Shown: piece by piece, positions 23,880-36,389 of the stretch | Layout: each line of letters begins with the position of its first letter | How positions within the stretch are numbered: position 1 is the first letter of the stretch | From: Plectrocnemia conspersa | Lineage: Eukaryota > Arthropoda > Insecta > Trichoptera > Polycentropodidae | Assembly (NCBI GenBank): GCA_009617715.1 | Contig: VTFK01000096.1 | Location: forward strand, 124,001 to 188,000 | Reading direction: 5' to 3' | DNA length: 64,000 bases | Position numbers and translations under genes: made by a program | Notes under the pieces: generated by a model | Told to the model about the DNA's origin: nothing | Database searches by the model: none | The model's input: only the letters and a program-made list of their open reading frames with translations

Positions 23880-25500
23880 ACCAAATATTCCATCAAGAGA
23901 TTTACTTTTGTTTCAGTTATTTTACCGGAATCTATTTTCGTCCTAATTTAATGTATGTACATATATCGTAGTTACAATCAACGAACAACCTTCACTAACA
24001 TTATCTGTTACATCTGTTTTTTTTAATTACTAGATTAACTATCCCTCATGATTTAGAGTGCCGATTAAACCCAATAAACTCCTTTTCTATAATCTTTAAT
24101 CTTAAAAGTCGAGTGAATTGTAACAATCTATGGTTAAGAATAGAATTTAAAAATAGCATATAAAAGTAAATCTAATCGTTTTGAAACTTTGACAAAACAT
24201 TTTTTATTTTAAATTTTAAAATTGATCAATTTCATAAATTTAAAACTAAATTTTGAGCTTGACATTATTATTATAGTATTTTAAATTAGAAAAACTTTGC
24301 TGTATATAATCTATGGCTGTCATTAGTTTTTTGTTAGTGTATGGTTTTTTGCTGGCTGATGTCGGTTTTATTATTTTTTACGTCTACCTGTGACACGTAG
24401 CTAAATATGCATTATTTCTCCTTATTAGCTTTTAGTTTTTATTCATGGGTTTTTAACTAGTCACATCACTACAATCACAAAAATAATAATTTTACTAACT
24501 ATACTAAGAGTTTATTAATATAAAAAAAAATCTGTCATAAATAATTCCAGCTTTAAACTCTTTTTAAATGTATTACTAATGTAATGTGCATAAACTTATA
24601 TCTTAATTAATTATAAAATTTAAATTAAAGTAATTCGACAAATTACTGATTTAAGCAAAATATATTCTCTCTAAAAACAAAATTTATCCTACAATTTTTA
24701 AATATATATGTAATAGAATATCAAATTTTTGATCTTGTTACATTTTTCTCTCTTTAAAATGGAGTTAAAATTTTTTTTATACCATTTTTAATGTATTTAC
24801 AAAAATATGGTTCAATAAAATAACTACCAAAAATAATAGATAAAACGGAATAATGTAAAATTATTTTAAATCTAGATTTGTATCATCAAATATGTATATT
24901 TCATCATTACAATATAGTATTTTATACAATATATTAAAAGTATGAGAAGAAACCAATCAAAAATAACGATATTTTAACGTCTTTTTTTTAATTAAATAAA
25001 CAACGCTTTTTGATTAAGGTTTACGAAAAAAAACTATTTAGTAAAAAAATATGTTTAAGAACTCATTTCTTATTTTTCCTTGACCGATTAAGATAACAAA
25101 AACAAAGCTCTTTGACTATTTATTTATAATTAATAAATACATAAATATCTTTACTTACGAACAATATTAAATTGTAAAATAAGTTGATGTTGAGGATTAA
25201 GGAAGATTTTTTTTAAAATGTTTAAGAGGTATTTAAAATATTTATACATAAAATTAAAAACTGTCAATAAAAGATGCAATACTATTTATTTATTTTGCTC
25301 TTTATTAAAACAGTATTATTTTCATTTATATTTATGTATCATATGAGTAATAATTTTAACACATTTGTGGTGACTCATTTTTGCATCTAAACATCATATA
25401 TAAAGTCATTTATTTTAACTTAAAATTGTACATTTATATAAATGCACTTGTGCTCATTGCCTTTTAAGCCACGCATGCATTCCTCGCTACCTGTTTGATG
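23880..25500. other. A+T-rich non-coding stretch
   Basis: No gene, GC island or recognisable element in this stretch. Confidence 0.55.
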
Positions 25501-25527
25501 AATTAATAAATAAATAAACTATTACGC

Positions 25528-25592
25528 TCGAGGGAGGGTTGAGGATTCCCGCAGGTGCCTCAACAGGTGGGGGATCGGACCCTATATCTTAA
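25528..25592 (+). mobile_element. Possible SINE head fragment
   Basis: The order CGAGGG, TTGAGGATTCCCGC, GGTGGGGGATCGGACCC and TATATCTT resembles the reverse-strand segment at 13920-13995. The match is short and diverged, so the pairing is tentative. Confidence 0.3.
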
Positions 25593-26279
25593 TATGTGTG
25601 AGAGTATACATATATATACACACTTATAATAATTTTAATAAGAGTACAAAATAACCATTTTAGGGGTGAATAACTCGTGCAATTATTGCACCCTTCCTCT
25701 ATAATAAACAACCCTGAATTATATCACCTATCTGATAGGTCAACCGTCACTGAAGGAATTTAAAATGTAACCATTTAAGGGGAGGCAGATAACAATCATT
25801 ATGATCAAATGACACAAATAAACACTAATTAATTGTATGTCTAAACTAAAAATATGCCAAGATTATTAGTATCCATGTAACAGTACAGCTATGGAATCAT
25901 ATGATTCGGTAAATTATTATTTAATCATAGCTAGCTACATCATTTGTAGTTCTCTCAGAAATGCCGCCATTGCCCTTCATAAATTGCTATACACACACTT
26001 TAATAATTATATTAGGAACTGGAATATTAAAAAATTCACCCCTTAGATGTTATGCGATAGTGTGGCCGTAACAGCCGGTTAGCATTAAGGGCGATAGCCT
26101 TTTCAAATAGCATAGGTGCACTCTAACAGGTGAATGCACCTTGCTAAAATAATCACACACGCTATAATAGTATACGACAAAAGGTAACTTTTTTACACCA
26201 TTGCTTTATCCGAAGACGTTTTGTATCATTTAAAAACTATCTCATGTATATATGTATATAGATTGGCAGTTAAAGTTCA

Positions 26280-26400
26280 ACGCGTATACCTGTCGTGATG
26301 AGCTTCTCCGGTCACCTGTTGTCCAGGTGTGTTAAGCGCGTGCCAAAGCGTGCCATACTTTCGCGTTATGGAGCAGAGATGTTTTTGCCGTTATCGATGA
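26280..26400. promoter_or_regulatory. Small GC-richer patch with inverted E-boxes
   Basis: CACCTG (26313-26318) and CAGGTG (26324-26329) form an inverted pair of E-box/Snail-type sites separated by 5 bp. CGCGTGCC and CGTGCC motifs follow. A regulatory function is inference. Confidence 0.3.
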
Positions 26401-27471
26401 AGATCGATGTATTGATTATTGTGGCACATTTTACTATCAATGTATAATATGTAAATAGGTATATTTTAGACTAGCTCAAACTAGATCGAATCAAATGGAA
26501 AAAATCTGGCTTATGTTCAAGTTACACAGTAAGTGTATTAGTTTCCCTTTTGCTTTTTTAGATTATTTATTTTGCAATAAAACTTGCCTTACATTTATTT
26601 TTTTATGAAATATTTATTTTATAAAAAAAACGTGGTTAACCTTTTATGTAAAGTTAAAAAACTCGCAATGTTATTTAATAAAAAAATGTATGAAATATGA
26701 GTTTCAATGGCTGCTACATTTTATTTTTTATACTAATAAAATATTATTGACTTGAGAATTACAGTGTAAGTGGTTTCCTCATAATTATTAATAATATTTA
26801 AGTTGAGCTTATTTTAATTGGGAGATACATACAAGTGATTTGAAATTAACGTTAAGCTTATTTAAGAACAATTACATAATTTGATAATTATTTTTCGTTC
26901 AATAATACGTATTATTCTGAAATTTTATATCGTATAAGAAAAATCATTCTTTAATTTTCACGCCATTTTAATAATATCACAATTATTTCAAGAATAGAGA
27001 TTTAACTTCTAAATATATTTTTTATATGTTATTACTGATGCGTGTGTTTTAAATTATTATTTAATATGTATATTAAATAAATAAATATAATAAATTTATA
27101 TTATTAATTTACACTTCTATAAAGGCGATTATTTGACATTTTTTGCTATAAATTGTATTACGAAATTTTCCAAAATTATTGATTAGTATCTTATAATAAG
27201 CGAATTGGCATATTCTTAAGAACTAATGAGCAGCTGAAGCCTCTTCTTTCCGTGTGAGTTTTCCAGTTAACTATTCTCTCTTATGTTACAATTTTATATA
27301 TTAGTTTTAAAGTACTTACTATAAATTAAAAAAATAAAATAAGTTTTGATTACTTTTAATAGTGATTATTGCACAAATGAAAATTGTGCACAGCAAAAAT
27401 TTCAAATACTAATAATTTTGATCATAGATGATCATATAATGATACATGTATATTCAAGAATATATATATAT

Positions 27472-27731
<260 letters not shown>

Positions 27732-28011
27732 AAAAATAATGTCTGTATATAATAACAGATATTAAAATTATTTTAATTTAAAAATATACTAAATGCATGT
27801 TTTAAAAATATTTTACAATTATATTAATAATTTACATTGGTATGATACACTTACATTTCCTATACTTACACAATTTTTTATTTAAAAATAAAGAAAAATA
27901 TAAAGCAGTTGTTATTAGAAGAAAAATATATTTGACAATCAAATAAACACCTATGATCAGATTTTTCGTGTGTGAAATTTTCATTGGCGCAATAATCCGG
28001 TCACCCCTTTA

Positions 28012-28257
28012 TTAAAAATATTTATTTTTTGGTAGATACTTTAATTTCAAGCTAGCTTCATCTAATGTACTTAAGAATGAAATAAACTACGTCTTAGATA
28101 AAGTAATATAATCCAACGCTAGTTCTGATAGTCTTTTATTTGTATCTGTTCCATACAACTTTTTGTAAGGCAAGTCTACATTTGAAATAACATGCAACTT
28201 TAATGGATTTTTTATAATTAAAATGCTATCTGTATCTGAATATATAGTTAAAAACGC
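28012..28257 (-). pseudogene. Coding-like remnant containing a YSDTDS motif
   Basis: On the minus strand, 82 codons are open from 28257 down to TAA at 28012-28014, apart from one TAG at 28087-28089. Near the N-terminal side it reads YSDTDSILIIKNPL, which resembles the catalytic motif C (Y-DTDS) of family B DNA polymerases, including those of Polinton and plasmid-like elements. Further downstream it has a mixed, protein-like composition with LKLKYLPKNKYF at the end. Polymerase motifs A and B were not found, so the identity is weak. It may equally be an unknown exon or chance. Confidence 0.3.
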
Positions 28258-28439
28258 TCATTTTCTTTCCATTTTTGTATATATAATAACCACAATATAT
28301 GGACATGTCTGATTTTGATTCTAAACGTATTTTTTATAGCTTTTCAAAATAAGAACAGAGGTTCATTCGCCAAATATTTAGGGTCAAAAATTTCTTGTAG
28401 GAACATGTCTATACACGCGTATTTATTTATAAATTTATA

Positions 28440-28620
28440 TCCTTGGGTGTGATCCTGATAGTCAGGATTCCCACGGCGGCGCGACCACCAGAGCGCGTCG
28501 ACTTCCTGTCCGCCGGGCTGCGAACCCGACACCCGCCTACCGACCGACCAAACTCTCACACAACATTCAGATTAGCCACATTTGAGAACCTCTTTTACAC
28601 ACAACGCACTGCGCAACGTC
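28440..28620 (-). mobile_element. tRNA-like SINE head or GC-rich insert
   Basis: On the minus strand a good pol III B box, GGTTCGCAGCC, lies at 28516-28526. A weak A-box-like TGGCTAATCTGA lies about 43 nt before it (near 28569-28580). The segment is far more GC-rich than its flanks. This suits a tRNA-derived SINE or tRNA pseudogene, but no cloverleaf can be drawn. Overlapping open frames on both strands are by-products of the higher G+C. Confidence 0.4.
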
Positions 28621-28746
28621 CATAATTTTATGGTACTCGCCACCGTCGTCCTCAGACATTACGCTCAGATTGGCATCTGCCTTTCTTCAGACGACTACGT
28701 ATATTATCCATCCCCTCTCACCACCCATCTCGCTTGAGGCATAACA

Positions 28747-28830
28747 ATGGATGAATACTATCAAAGACTTAATATCCACGATCAGCATGAACAACTTATT
28801 AAGCAAATGGTGGAAGACTTTGACACTTGA
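28747..28830 (+). CDS. Possible small ORF of 27 codons
   Basis: ATG at 28747 (context AACAATGG) opens MDEYYQRLNIHDQHEQL and continues to TGA at 28828-28830. Balanced codons and an acidic, amphipathic composition (HEQL, KQMVEDF) suggest possible coding. It follows CT-rich sequence and several CAG trinucleotides that could act as 3' splice sites. It is too short for any domain. It could be a real small ORF, a terminal exon or chance. Confidence 0.22.
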   Translation: MDEYYQRLNIHDQHEQLIKQMVEDFDT

Positions 28831-28899
28831 AATTACTGATTATATATGAAAGCTATAAATTTCATTGACCAAAATAAGTAAATCGAATCGTTGTAGTTT

Positions 28900-31540
28900 T
28901 GGATATAATAAATTAATTATATTATATGGTATTAGAGTAATTAGAAAACAATGATATTATATAAATAAATATTTTTATAGATAATTATTTTTAGTGGCTT
29001 TTGCATTAGAGAATTGTGTATGATTTTTTTATGATCTTTCTTCGAACACTTTTTAGTGCATTTTTTATTTGTTTTATTCATCTCGGGTGAAATTGTATTT
29101 TTTCCCATTCCCGGTGATTTTTAGTTATTAATATTTTTTGCAATGAACTTTTCTTAATAATGTTCTACAATACCACTGACGTTAATGAGTTTTTTCGTGC
29201 AATTCTTTATCCATGGCCAGCATCGACTAGACAAATCAATGTTCCTAATTTTAAAATAATAACTCATAGGAAGTCACCTTGGTGATTGATGTTACGAAAT
29301 TCGGACGAATTTTCCCGGCCGAATAGACCGATGCTGTAATACACTCTCATTGTGATATTGTGAGATAATATGGTAGCACAGATATATAGTGACCTAGACA
29401 TTACTCCGTGGGACAAACGTATTATGTGAATACGTAAGATCGGCCGTGGGAAGGTTCCTCTTCTTCAGCATTGGCTCGTAATAACCAGAGTAGAAGAGAA
29501 AAAAACGAAAGTATTGTTGTTTTCGGACGTGAACTTTCTGAAACGCTTTCGACCGACTGATTGATCTTAATAGCTACAATAATATAATGTCACAAAATAT
29601 ACATCTTCATCTTTCTTAAATTACACAGTTTGTTATTGAAGCGACTCCTCCATTATCAACGTAAAAAAATCAGGTACAATGTGTATAAAAAAATCCTGCT
29701 ATCTCACACATGCCGTACGTATGTACCGAGAGTGAAAAAAGGGAACAATAAATGAAACGAAACGTGTTTTATAATGTGGGAAAATAATGAAAATGAGACT
29801 TGAACAATGAGGCGTCTAATGGACGAAGTTCGCTTTATCGTTAATTCGAAGCTCACACTCCAATCGCGCAACGGAAGCACGATATTATTAAATGGACGAT
29901 TGGAATAGACGCCGGATTATTTATTGCTCATAGGCTTCTAGTTACTATGTAGTTTTTTGAACATTTCCGAGGGTCATTTTAATAATTCACTTGTATTTTA
30001 ATAATAATTAGTGTCTAAATTGTTTTTTTATCAACGTGCTTTAATTAATATTTAATAATTATTTAATTAAATTTTAATTTGTTTTGTACAGCATTTATCA
30101 ATAAATTAAAAGTGAATAACAATTGCTAAGTCATGCAAAGGTTTGAAAAAAGCCCTGTCTAATAGAACAACTCTATTTTTTCATAACTAATCTTATTCTT
30201 GACTCCTTCAGATTGTGTTTTAGTTAGGGATCATCTATCAAAAAGCCTTGAATAGACGATAAGTTTGAATAACCTAATCATCATTATTAAAATGCCTTGA
30301 TAGCAAACGCTTAGTGTTGCGTGGCCCAAGGCTCTATGGCTACTTATATGGCATTGAATAAACAGCCAAATGAAGCGACCATATATATCTTCTTCATTCT
30401 CTCACGTGGTCGATTAATTTTAATAGTTATTATATATCAGCAAACTATTTTTATAATAATTTTATTTTTGACGGGGTAGTGGTGATTGTTGAGTGGTATT
30501 GGTGTTTAGTTCTGACACGTGTCTGAATGAAATAACTGATCTGTAATAAATTTAAAACGCTGTATATGTCTCATAGTTAGTATCTACTTCGCGTTTTCTA
30601 CTCTTGATCGTCTGACCAATGCGATGATTCGAAGAAGAAACAGACCATGTTATTGCTGGTTGATCATTTAATAAAAATTTCATTTGTGTAACAATCATAA
30701 TTGAAACAGCTGGAGTACATTTTACTGTATTAGGTATAATCCACTATATAAAAAAAAATTATAAAGTCTCAATGTACTAGATCAATTATTTTAATTTTAC
30801 AAGTGATCCTCGCATATAGTATAATAAATATAAATCAATTTAAATGGCGACTCCTAAATGGGCTATTATATTTTTTAGAATTTAATTTTGCTATTTCGTA
30901 GCAAAATTAAAGCAATGAAACTAGCTTGTGCTACAAAGTAAAGGCGATGTACATTTTAACTTTAAAATATTGTAATATCCGGTAAGACTTGTTTTTGTAA
31001 TGACCATAAATAACTCTTATGAATAATCTTTTATAGTTGTGGGGGGTCAATTTAGAATATTGATACTTCCAAGGGATGATTTATTTTTACCACAAGCTAT
31101 AAAACAAAAAATGATGTTTATTATAAAAAAAATTACAGATATACTAATTATATATATGTATATAATGTACATGTTACTAGTTCATAATCATCATGTTTTT
31201 AGTTATTAGCTAAATTTAATATAAAAAAAACAGTTGTGGTTATAATTTAAGGGGAAAAAATAAAAAACCTTTTACAGTTCCGCTATAACAATTTAATTTT
31301 TTTACCATTATAAGGAAGAAAATTTCTAATTAGATTTCGTGGAAATGGGAAATATTTTATAGTATATTATATTGTTATTCTTATTAAAATGTATAAAATA
31401 TTCTTAGTATTACTCATTCTTATATAAATATTTAATTTTGCCGGACGAATTGTGACGGGTGGTAATTAGACACAGATTGGACCGTTGCAATTATTGAACT
31501 TTATAGGTAATGTTACATATTTATTGAATGTTATAAATGA
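28900..31540. other. Mostly A+T-rich non-coding stretch
   Basis: No coding region recognised. CpG rises mildly at 29250-29560 and 29800-29930. A perfect hairpin at 30881-30911 is listed separately. Confidence 0.5.
30881..30911 (+). repeat. Perfect 13-bp hairpin with 5-nt loop
   Basis: TTTAATTTTGCTA (30881-30893) pairs exactly with TAGCAAAATTAAA (30899-30911). The loop is TTTCG. The stem is too short for a typical miRNA precursor. It could be a cruciform-forming or terminal element of a lost repeat. Confidence 0.6.
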
Positions 31541-31542
31541 GA

Positions 31543-31760
31543 TCAGCGACGTCATTTTAAAGGAGCAAATAGGGGCATTTGCCCCACCTTGAATTTGACC
31601 AGAAAAATGCATGTCATTTAATGAAATACTATGAATCTTAATGGATCTGAATTAACAAGAAACGATTACTAACTGACCATCTTTTGTCCCCATTTCTTAA
31701 AAAAACTGAAATTACTTCCTTGATTTTAAACCAGAAATTCTCGGGCACCTCTGGTCATCG
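31543..31760 (-). mobile_element. hAT-like element terminus and internal segment
   Basis: It starts with CAGCGACGTCATTTT, reminiscent of hAT termini (CAG-G-G). A GGGGCATTTGCCCC inverted repeat lies close by, then a segment matching the reverse complement of 2200-2361. Since a hAT transposase remnant adjoins that second copy, both are probably pieces of one hAT family. No right terminus or target-site duplication was identified. Confidence 0.5.
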
Positions 31761-31799
31761 TCAACCAAAGAATAATCCTGCTCTTGCTGCCATGGTGTC

Positions 31800-32390
31800 A
31801 GTGTTGCCAGTGTCAAAATTAATCGATACCCACATATTTATATTTTAATCATATTTTCTTCAGCCTTGTAGATTAATTTGACAGATAATATTCAATTAAT
31901 TTCAAAATTTTATTATTTTAATGAATTTAAAGATAAGTTTACTATCTAAATATCTAAAGATCTTGTAAAATTACATAATGGTTTTCTATTCATCATATTC
32001 TAAAACACAACAATATGAAACCTTCAGTATTTACGTGTACAAAACGAAAGCCTTGTTTTGTATTATAAAAATGTCATTGTTTGATTGTTATTTGCTGATA
32101 AAAATATTTTAGATTCATGAATAGTCAACATATATAAAAATGAGTTTTTAATGCTATTTATATAATTATAGCTTAATATATTATATTTAATTATATGTTA
32201 TAAAGTTAAATAAAATATATCAATGTACACGCCCGATGAGTCACTTAAATTATCCAAAGTGTTCGACTGGTACGACGAAAATTAACATAGTAAAAAACGT
32301 CCGGGTCTCTCGCTGAGCGATAAAGCCCATTTTCCTGCAAAAACAGGCCAAATTGCGACAAATCACTCGGATTGTTGACCAAAAAATTTA
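31800..32390. other. A+T-rich non-coding stretch
   Basis: Nothing recognised except that G+C begins to rise after 32220, towards the island at 32400. Confidence 0.45.
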
Positions 32391-32399
32391 CCTATCAAA

Positions 32400-32680
32400 C
32401 ACATAATGGCAATTACCGACCGGCCTTGGGAATACATAATTCGTGTGGAAAAATTCGCTATCAAGATGGCGGGAACGCTGAACTCCGAATCAAAACTAAA
32501 CACGGAGAACAATGATTCGTTAGCACATTGTTACAATATGTCGAATGGAAGAGTAGCATTTTCGTTTTGTCGTTTAACGGCGTCGTTGTTTAACCTTGTG
32601 TCGCGACGCACGTACATACAAGATGGCCGACAGTTTTCGTTTCTGCATATGGTGTTGCGTTTCAATGGAATTTAACTCTT
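32400..32680 (+). promoter_or_regulatory. GC-richer island with YY1/Pho and E2F-like motifs
   Basis: CAAGATGGCGGGAA at 32462-32475 combines a YY1/Pho core with an E2F-like GGCGGGAA. A second YY1-type site, CAAGATGGCCG, lies at about 32621-32631. An 89-residue plus-strand frame (32406-32675) spans the island but shows no family motif, and its ATGs overlap YY1 cores, so I treat it as incidental. Such motif combinations are typical of TATA-less promoters. Function is inferred. Confidence 0.4.
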
Positions 32681-33114
32681 ACACATGATACATAGTGTGA
32701 TCAAGTTTCATGGGATTTTTCAGCTTGAAACTTGAATAGTGTAAGCATATAATAATCTTATACTATTTAATTAAAAAAGCTTCTGAATTATTCTGAAAAA
32801 ATGTTGACTTCGACCTTTTATTGTGACTGGTGAATCTGCACAAAATTAATTTTATGCAAATTGCACAATCTTTATGTTTCTCAAACAAAACTTAACATTG
32901 TTTATTATCTACTCAATCACGATGACATTGTAAAAGTATTTAAATTACGCCATTTGTTAAAAGAAACCCAGGAGTCAATGGCGAATCAAGTTCGCTTCTC
33001 ATATTATTTTTTATACGTATAAAAATATCCATTTTCATACGATTGTGGGAAGACAAAAGAGGCACAAACTGGTTGTGATTGTTTCTTGAGCGGTGCTGTT
33101 GAGTTTTTTACGTC

Positions 33115-33137
33115 CAGTGGTGTATTTAGGGTAAGGT
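33115..33137 (+). mobile_element. Possible degenerate hAT-MITE terminus
   Basis: CAGTGGTGTATTTAGGGTAA resembles the CAGTGGCGTAGCTAGGG terminal repeat of the MITEs at 22.16 and 45.63 kb. The rest of the element is not evident. The segment at 33690-33740 (CACCTGAGGCAAAAG, GCGCCCC) might be an opposing subterminal part. Confidence 0.3.
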
Positions 33138-33500
33138 AACGACAGCAAATTTACTTACCACTGAACTTGGTCCATAATTATCTGTGTCCCGGTGTGTTTT
33201 CTCACGCGGCCTATTATTGCAGAAGGTAACCGATACCGAGTTTTGTTGTCAGTCGAGCCTTGACTCGATTCGTTTAATCATCAGAAATGACATATAGAAA
33301 CACGTGTAATGTATACAATTATTTTATTTATTATAAAAAATGGGGTGAACCTAAAAAATGCTTTCAATCAGTTTGTTAAATGTTTACAAATATTATAAAA
33401 GGTCTTCAAAAATCAACTTCTAACTTATGTTTTAATGCAATTTTATATCATCCTTTAAATCGTATTAGGACTTTTGTGTCTAATGATAATATAATATAAT

Positions 33501-33690
33501 CAGTAGTATAAGTCGGTGACTAATACCTGAAAGACCTAGGTTCAAATCCAATTTTTTAATGTCTGTTTTTTCTAGATCATAATTAATGATTATTATATAG
33601 TTATAATTCCGATCGATCATTATAGATTAGGTTTTCTTAGATTTTTCGTGATTAATAAATGGAATAAAATCGAGCTTGGTCATGCGTGGT
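33501..33690 (+). mobile_element. tRNA-derived SINE, copy 1
   Basis: It begins CAGTAGTATAAGTCG and carries a perfect pol III B box, GGTTCAAATCC, at 33539-33549. The 3' part (TGATTATTATATAGTTATAATTCC then CGATC, and further TAAAATCGAGCT-GG) is shared with the copy at 58938-59130. Two dispersed copies with the same head and tail indicate a SINE family and not two tRNA genes. No tRNA cloverleaf can be drawn. Confidence 0.7.
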
Positions 33691-33739
33691 GATATTTTGT
33701 CACCTGAGGCAAAAGAACAAATTTGCGCCCCAATATAGT

Positions 33740-34560
33740 TTTTTTATTTCAATATGTATTTTATTAAGCAAAATTACTCAAATTTAGTAAAAAATGGATT
33801 TATTAATAATTATATTATAATAAAAAATGACATAAAACACAGTAATAGTACAATAGTTGTAATAATATTCAGTTATGGACGTACTAAAAATAAAATGAAA
33901 ATGAAATAAATATCATTTTTTAAGTTATTTTGTAAAAAAAGATTTTTTTGCAGTTATTTTCTTAAACTTATTTTGTTAAACAGTTTACAACAAAGAAGTT
34001 ATTAAATCATATTTGAGATTGTCACATAAAATAAAGTAGAATAGCATGAAATTTTCAGTTATTTAATTGACTCACTTGCTCAAAAATATCATATATTAAA
34101 ATAGAAACAAGGTAATATATAATACTCTTCACCTTTACCCCTTTGAGCCGTATGGCCGTACATGTACGGCAGTTGATCTTTAACTCTTTTGAGGTACCCC
34201 ATATAGTTATACATATATTAACATATATAATTTAATAAATTATAAATGAAAAACATTATATTTATATAATATTTTTTTCAATTTAATTTGATTGATTTTT
34301 ATATAAAATAATACCAATAAATTAAAATATGTTATATTATTTTTTTATTACTAAGAGCCTCTGAATTGATATAAAAAATACACAGAAGCCGAAAAAAATA
34401 TATGTGTTAAAATGTATTAAGGCGTAAGTTAAGAAACGCTGATTTTTTTCTATAATTGACTATAAATGCAATATAAATATTAATAAATAAATAACAATAA
34501 AAATAACTATTGAAATATACGTAAAATTAACTCACTCCCAGATGTTTACTAACAAATGAA
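33740..34560. other. A+T-rich non-coding stretch with a 16-bp palindrome
   Basis: It is mostly featureless. GCCGTACATGTACGGC at 34155-34170 is a perfect 16-bp palindrome, flanked by CCCCTTTGAG and CTTTTGAGGTACCCC. It could be a transposon end or a dimer-binding site. Confidence 0.45.
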
Positions 34561-34570
34561 TGTGTTTAAA

Positions 34571-35670
34571 TTAACTCACTACTACCATTTCGTGCTTTTT
34601 TTAAGCAAATTTATAAATTATTTTATTAAAATCAATCTGTTTTGTAAAATCACGCTCAATCGATAAAATAACCATATTCTATAAAAAAAACTGAGAAAGT
34701 GACGATCTTGAATAGGTTTTTATATTTTTAAATTACTGAAGCCTATTTTCGAAAAAGCTATAATGATCGGTAATGTTATTATCCTTAACGCAATATCCAA
34801 ACTCGGATATGACTGTATTAGATTAAACTGTTGCATTATTCATATTATATTATAATTTGTAGCTGTCGTGAGATCTGGAATTAATTCCATTGCCTGATTT
34901 TCAAAACTGTTTCTGATAAAAATTCATTAGAATTAATATCGGTAGGATGTATGCAAAATCATAAACTGCTCTATGTATTTTTTTGCATTTATCGATATAT
35001 TTTTTTCTTCTATTAAAAAATCGAAATGTGATGAAATTTCATTCAGCTTTTCATATACTTATCTAAGTTGTGTTATCAAAATATTTATCACTCCTTATAT
35101 TTCTACTGAATCATCATTGGGAACAAATTGTTGAGATTCGTGCTTTCTTTCAAAATCTCAAAGTCAATTTCTCACTTTTAGAAAAAATATTTTTTCATAT
35201 AGTGTCTCTCATTTGCTGCAATGAATTAGATAATCCTTTAATTTTAATAATCGTTTTTAACTGCAAATAATTTTTTGCAATATTAAATTACATGCAGATA
35301 GTGTGCACAAAAAATATTTATTTCAATAGACTCTTATTTTCTTCACGTTGTGAGGATTGTTAATTTTTTAAATCCATTAACACGTTATATACTAGTGGTA
35401 TTTGCTGATCCAATTCCTTGATGGCATTTGCTCTTAAAGCCCATCGTATTTTTGTATGACCTTTCAAAGTTGTTTTAATACAAACTTTAACTTATCCTTA
35501 TCAAATTCATAAAAAAGCCGTATAGATTCACTGAACTATTCCGTATAATGTAATTGTTAACTATTTGAAGAAGCAACATTTTTACAAACCACACTAGGAA
35601 CATACATGGCTTGTTCATTTTTCTGATTAAATATGACTTGTACATATTTATAAACACCAAACATGATGTT
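34571..35670 (-). pseudogene. hAT transposase remnant (ZMYM1-like lineage)
   Basis: Minus-strand frames from 35670 down give successive segments typical of ZMYM1-type hAT transposases. An NIMFGVYKYVQV region ends in AMYVPSV (family form N--GVY-GVQA ... AMYVPC). RWALRANAIKEL follows (family form RWE-R--AIK). Then comes the C-terminal dimerisation region YPSLDIALRIITLPIIIAFS (family form YPNL-IALRI---PVTVAS). The frame ends with LSIERDFTKQIDFNKIIYKF (family form LSIE-D---KLDFD-LID-FA). Many stops and frameshifts lie between them, so this is inactive. The zinc finger and the N-terminal catalytic part were not seen. It differs from the KIAA1586-like lineage at 2.5-2.9 kb. Confidence 0.8.
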
Positions 35671-35679
35671 TTATTTTTT

Positions 35680-36380
35680 AATTCATTGACTACAATTCAC
35701 CTGAAGCAATGAGAAGTACCTCACCTGTAAGCTAAATTAATAAAATATATATCACTGACTTACATACTTTGATTTCAGTCTTGTATCTTACTATTTACTC
35801 AGTAGTGCTTGCTTGTATTATCTCATTTTGATCAATGTAAGCTAACGTCTGTCATGTTGAAAAGGATGATTTACAATAATAAAAATAAATTGACTGTCCG
35901 TTTTTGCTCCTTTACATGCTTTTATCTATCAGCAAATAAGAACCGTTTATATGTCTCTAATTATTGGTAAATAGATGCATCAAAAGAACATAAAAAACAT
36001 CAGAAAAAAACTACATCTAAAAAGCGAATAATTATTAAACGTAATAAAATAATGGACCTTCTTTTATATGCGTTTGTAAGCCAGATTTTATTGTGATTGT
36101 GAATTACTGATCTGAAGATTCTTTGAATTGATTATCATGGCAAATACATCGCTGCCAAAAAAATCTAACAATTATTTAATATTAACATGCATTTACAAAG
36201 CAGTAAATATTAAATAATTCAATATAAAATATGCCTTTTTAATTTAACGTAATTGTACGTCTTGCCTTAAAGATGTACTAGAAACTTGTATCTGAGATTT
36301 TTTATTATTTTTAAATACTATATTTCATAGAGCAACTTATTCGATTCATTTATTTTATCTACAAAAATCAAACACACGAA
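35680..36380. other. A+T-rich non-coding stretch
   Basis: It may hold further decayed N-terminal hAT sequence on the minus strand, but I can identify no motif. Confidence 0.4.
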
Positions 36381-36389
36381 ATACATCAT

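Noticed and set aside
33515..33560. tRNA gene suggested by GGTTCAAATCC
   Set aside because: No acceptor stem or anticodon arm can be drawn, and the tail is shared with a second copy at 58.9 kb, so it is a SINE.
35070..35270. 66-residue plus-strand frame
   Set aside because: It is antisense to the ZMYM1-like hAT remnant, whose motifs are clear on the minus strand.
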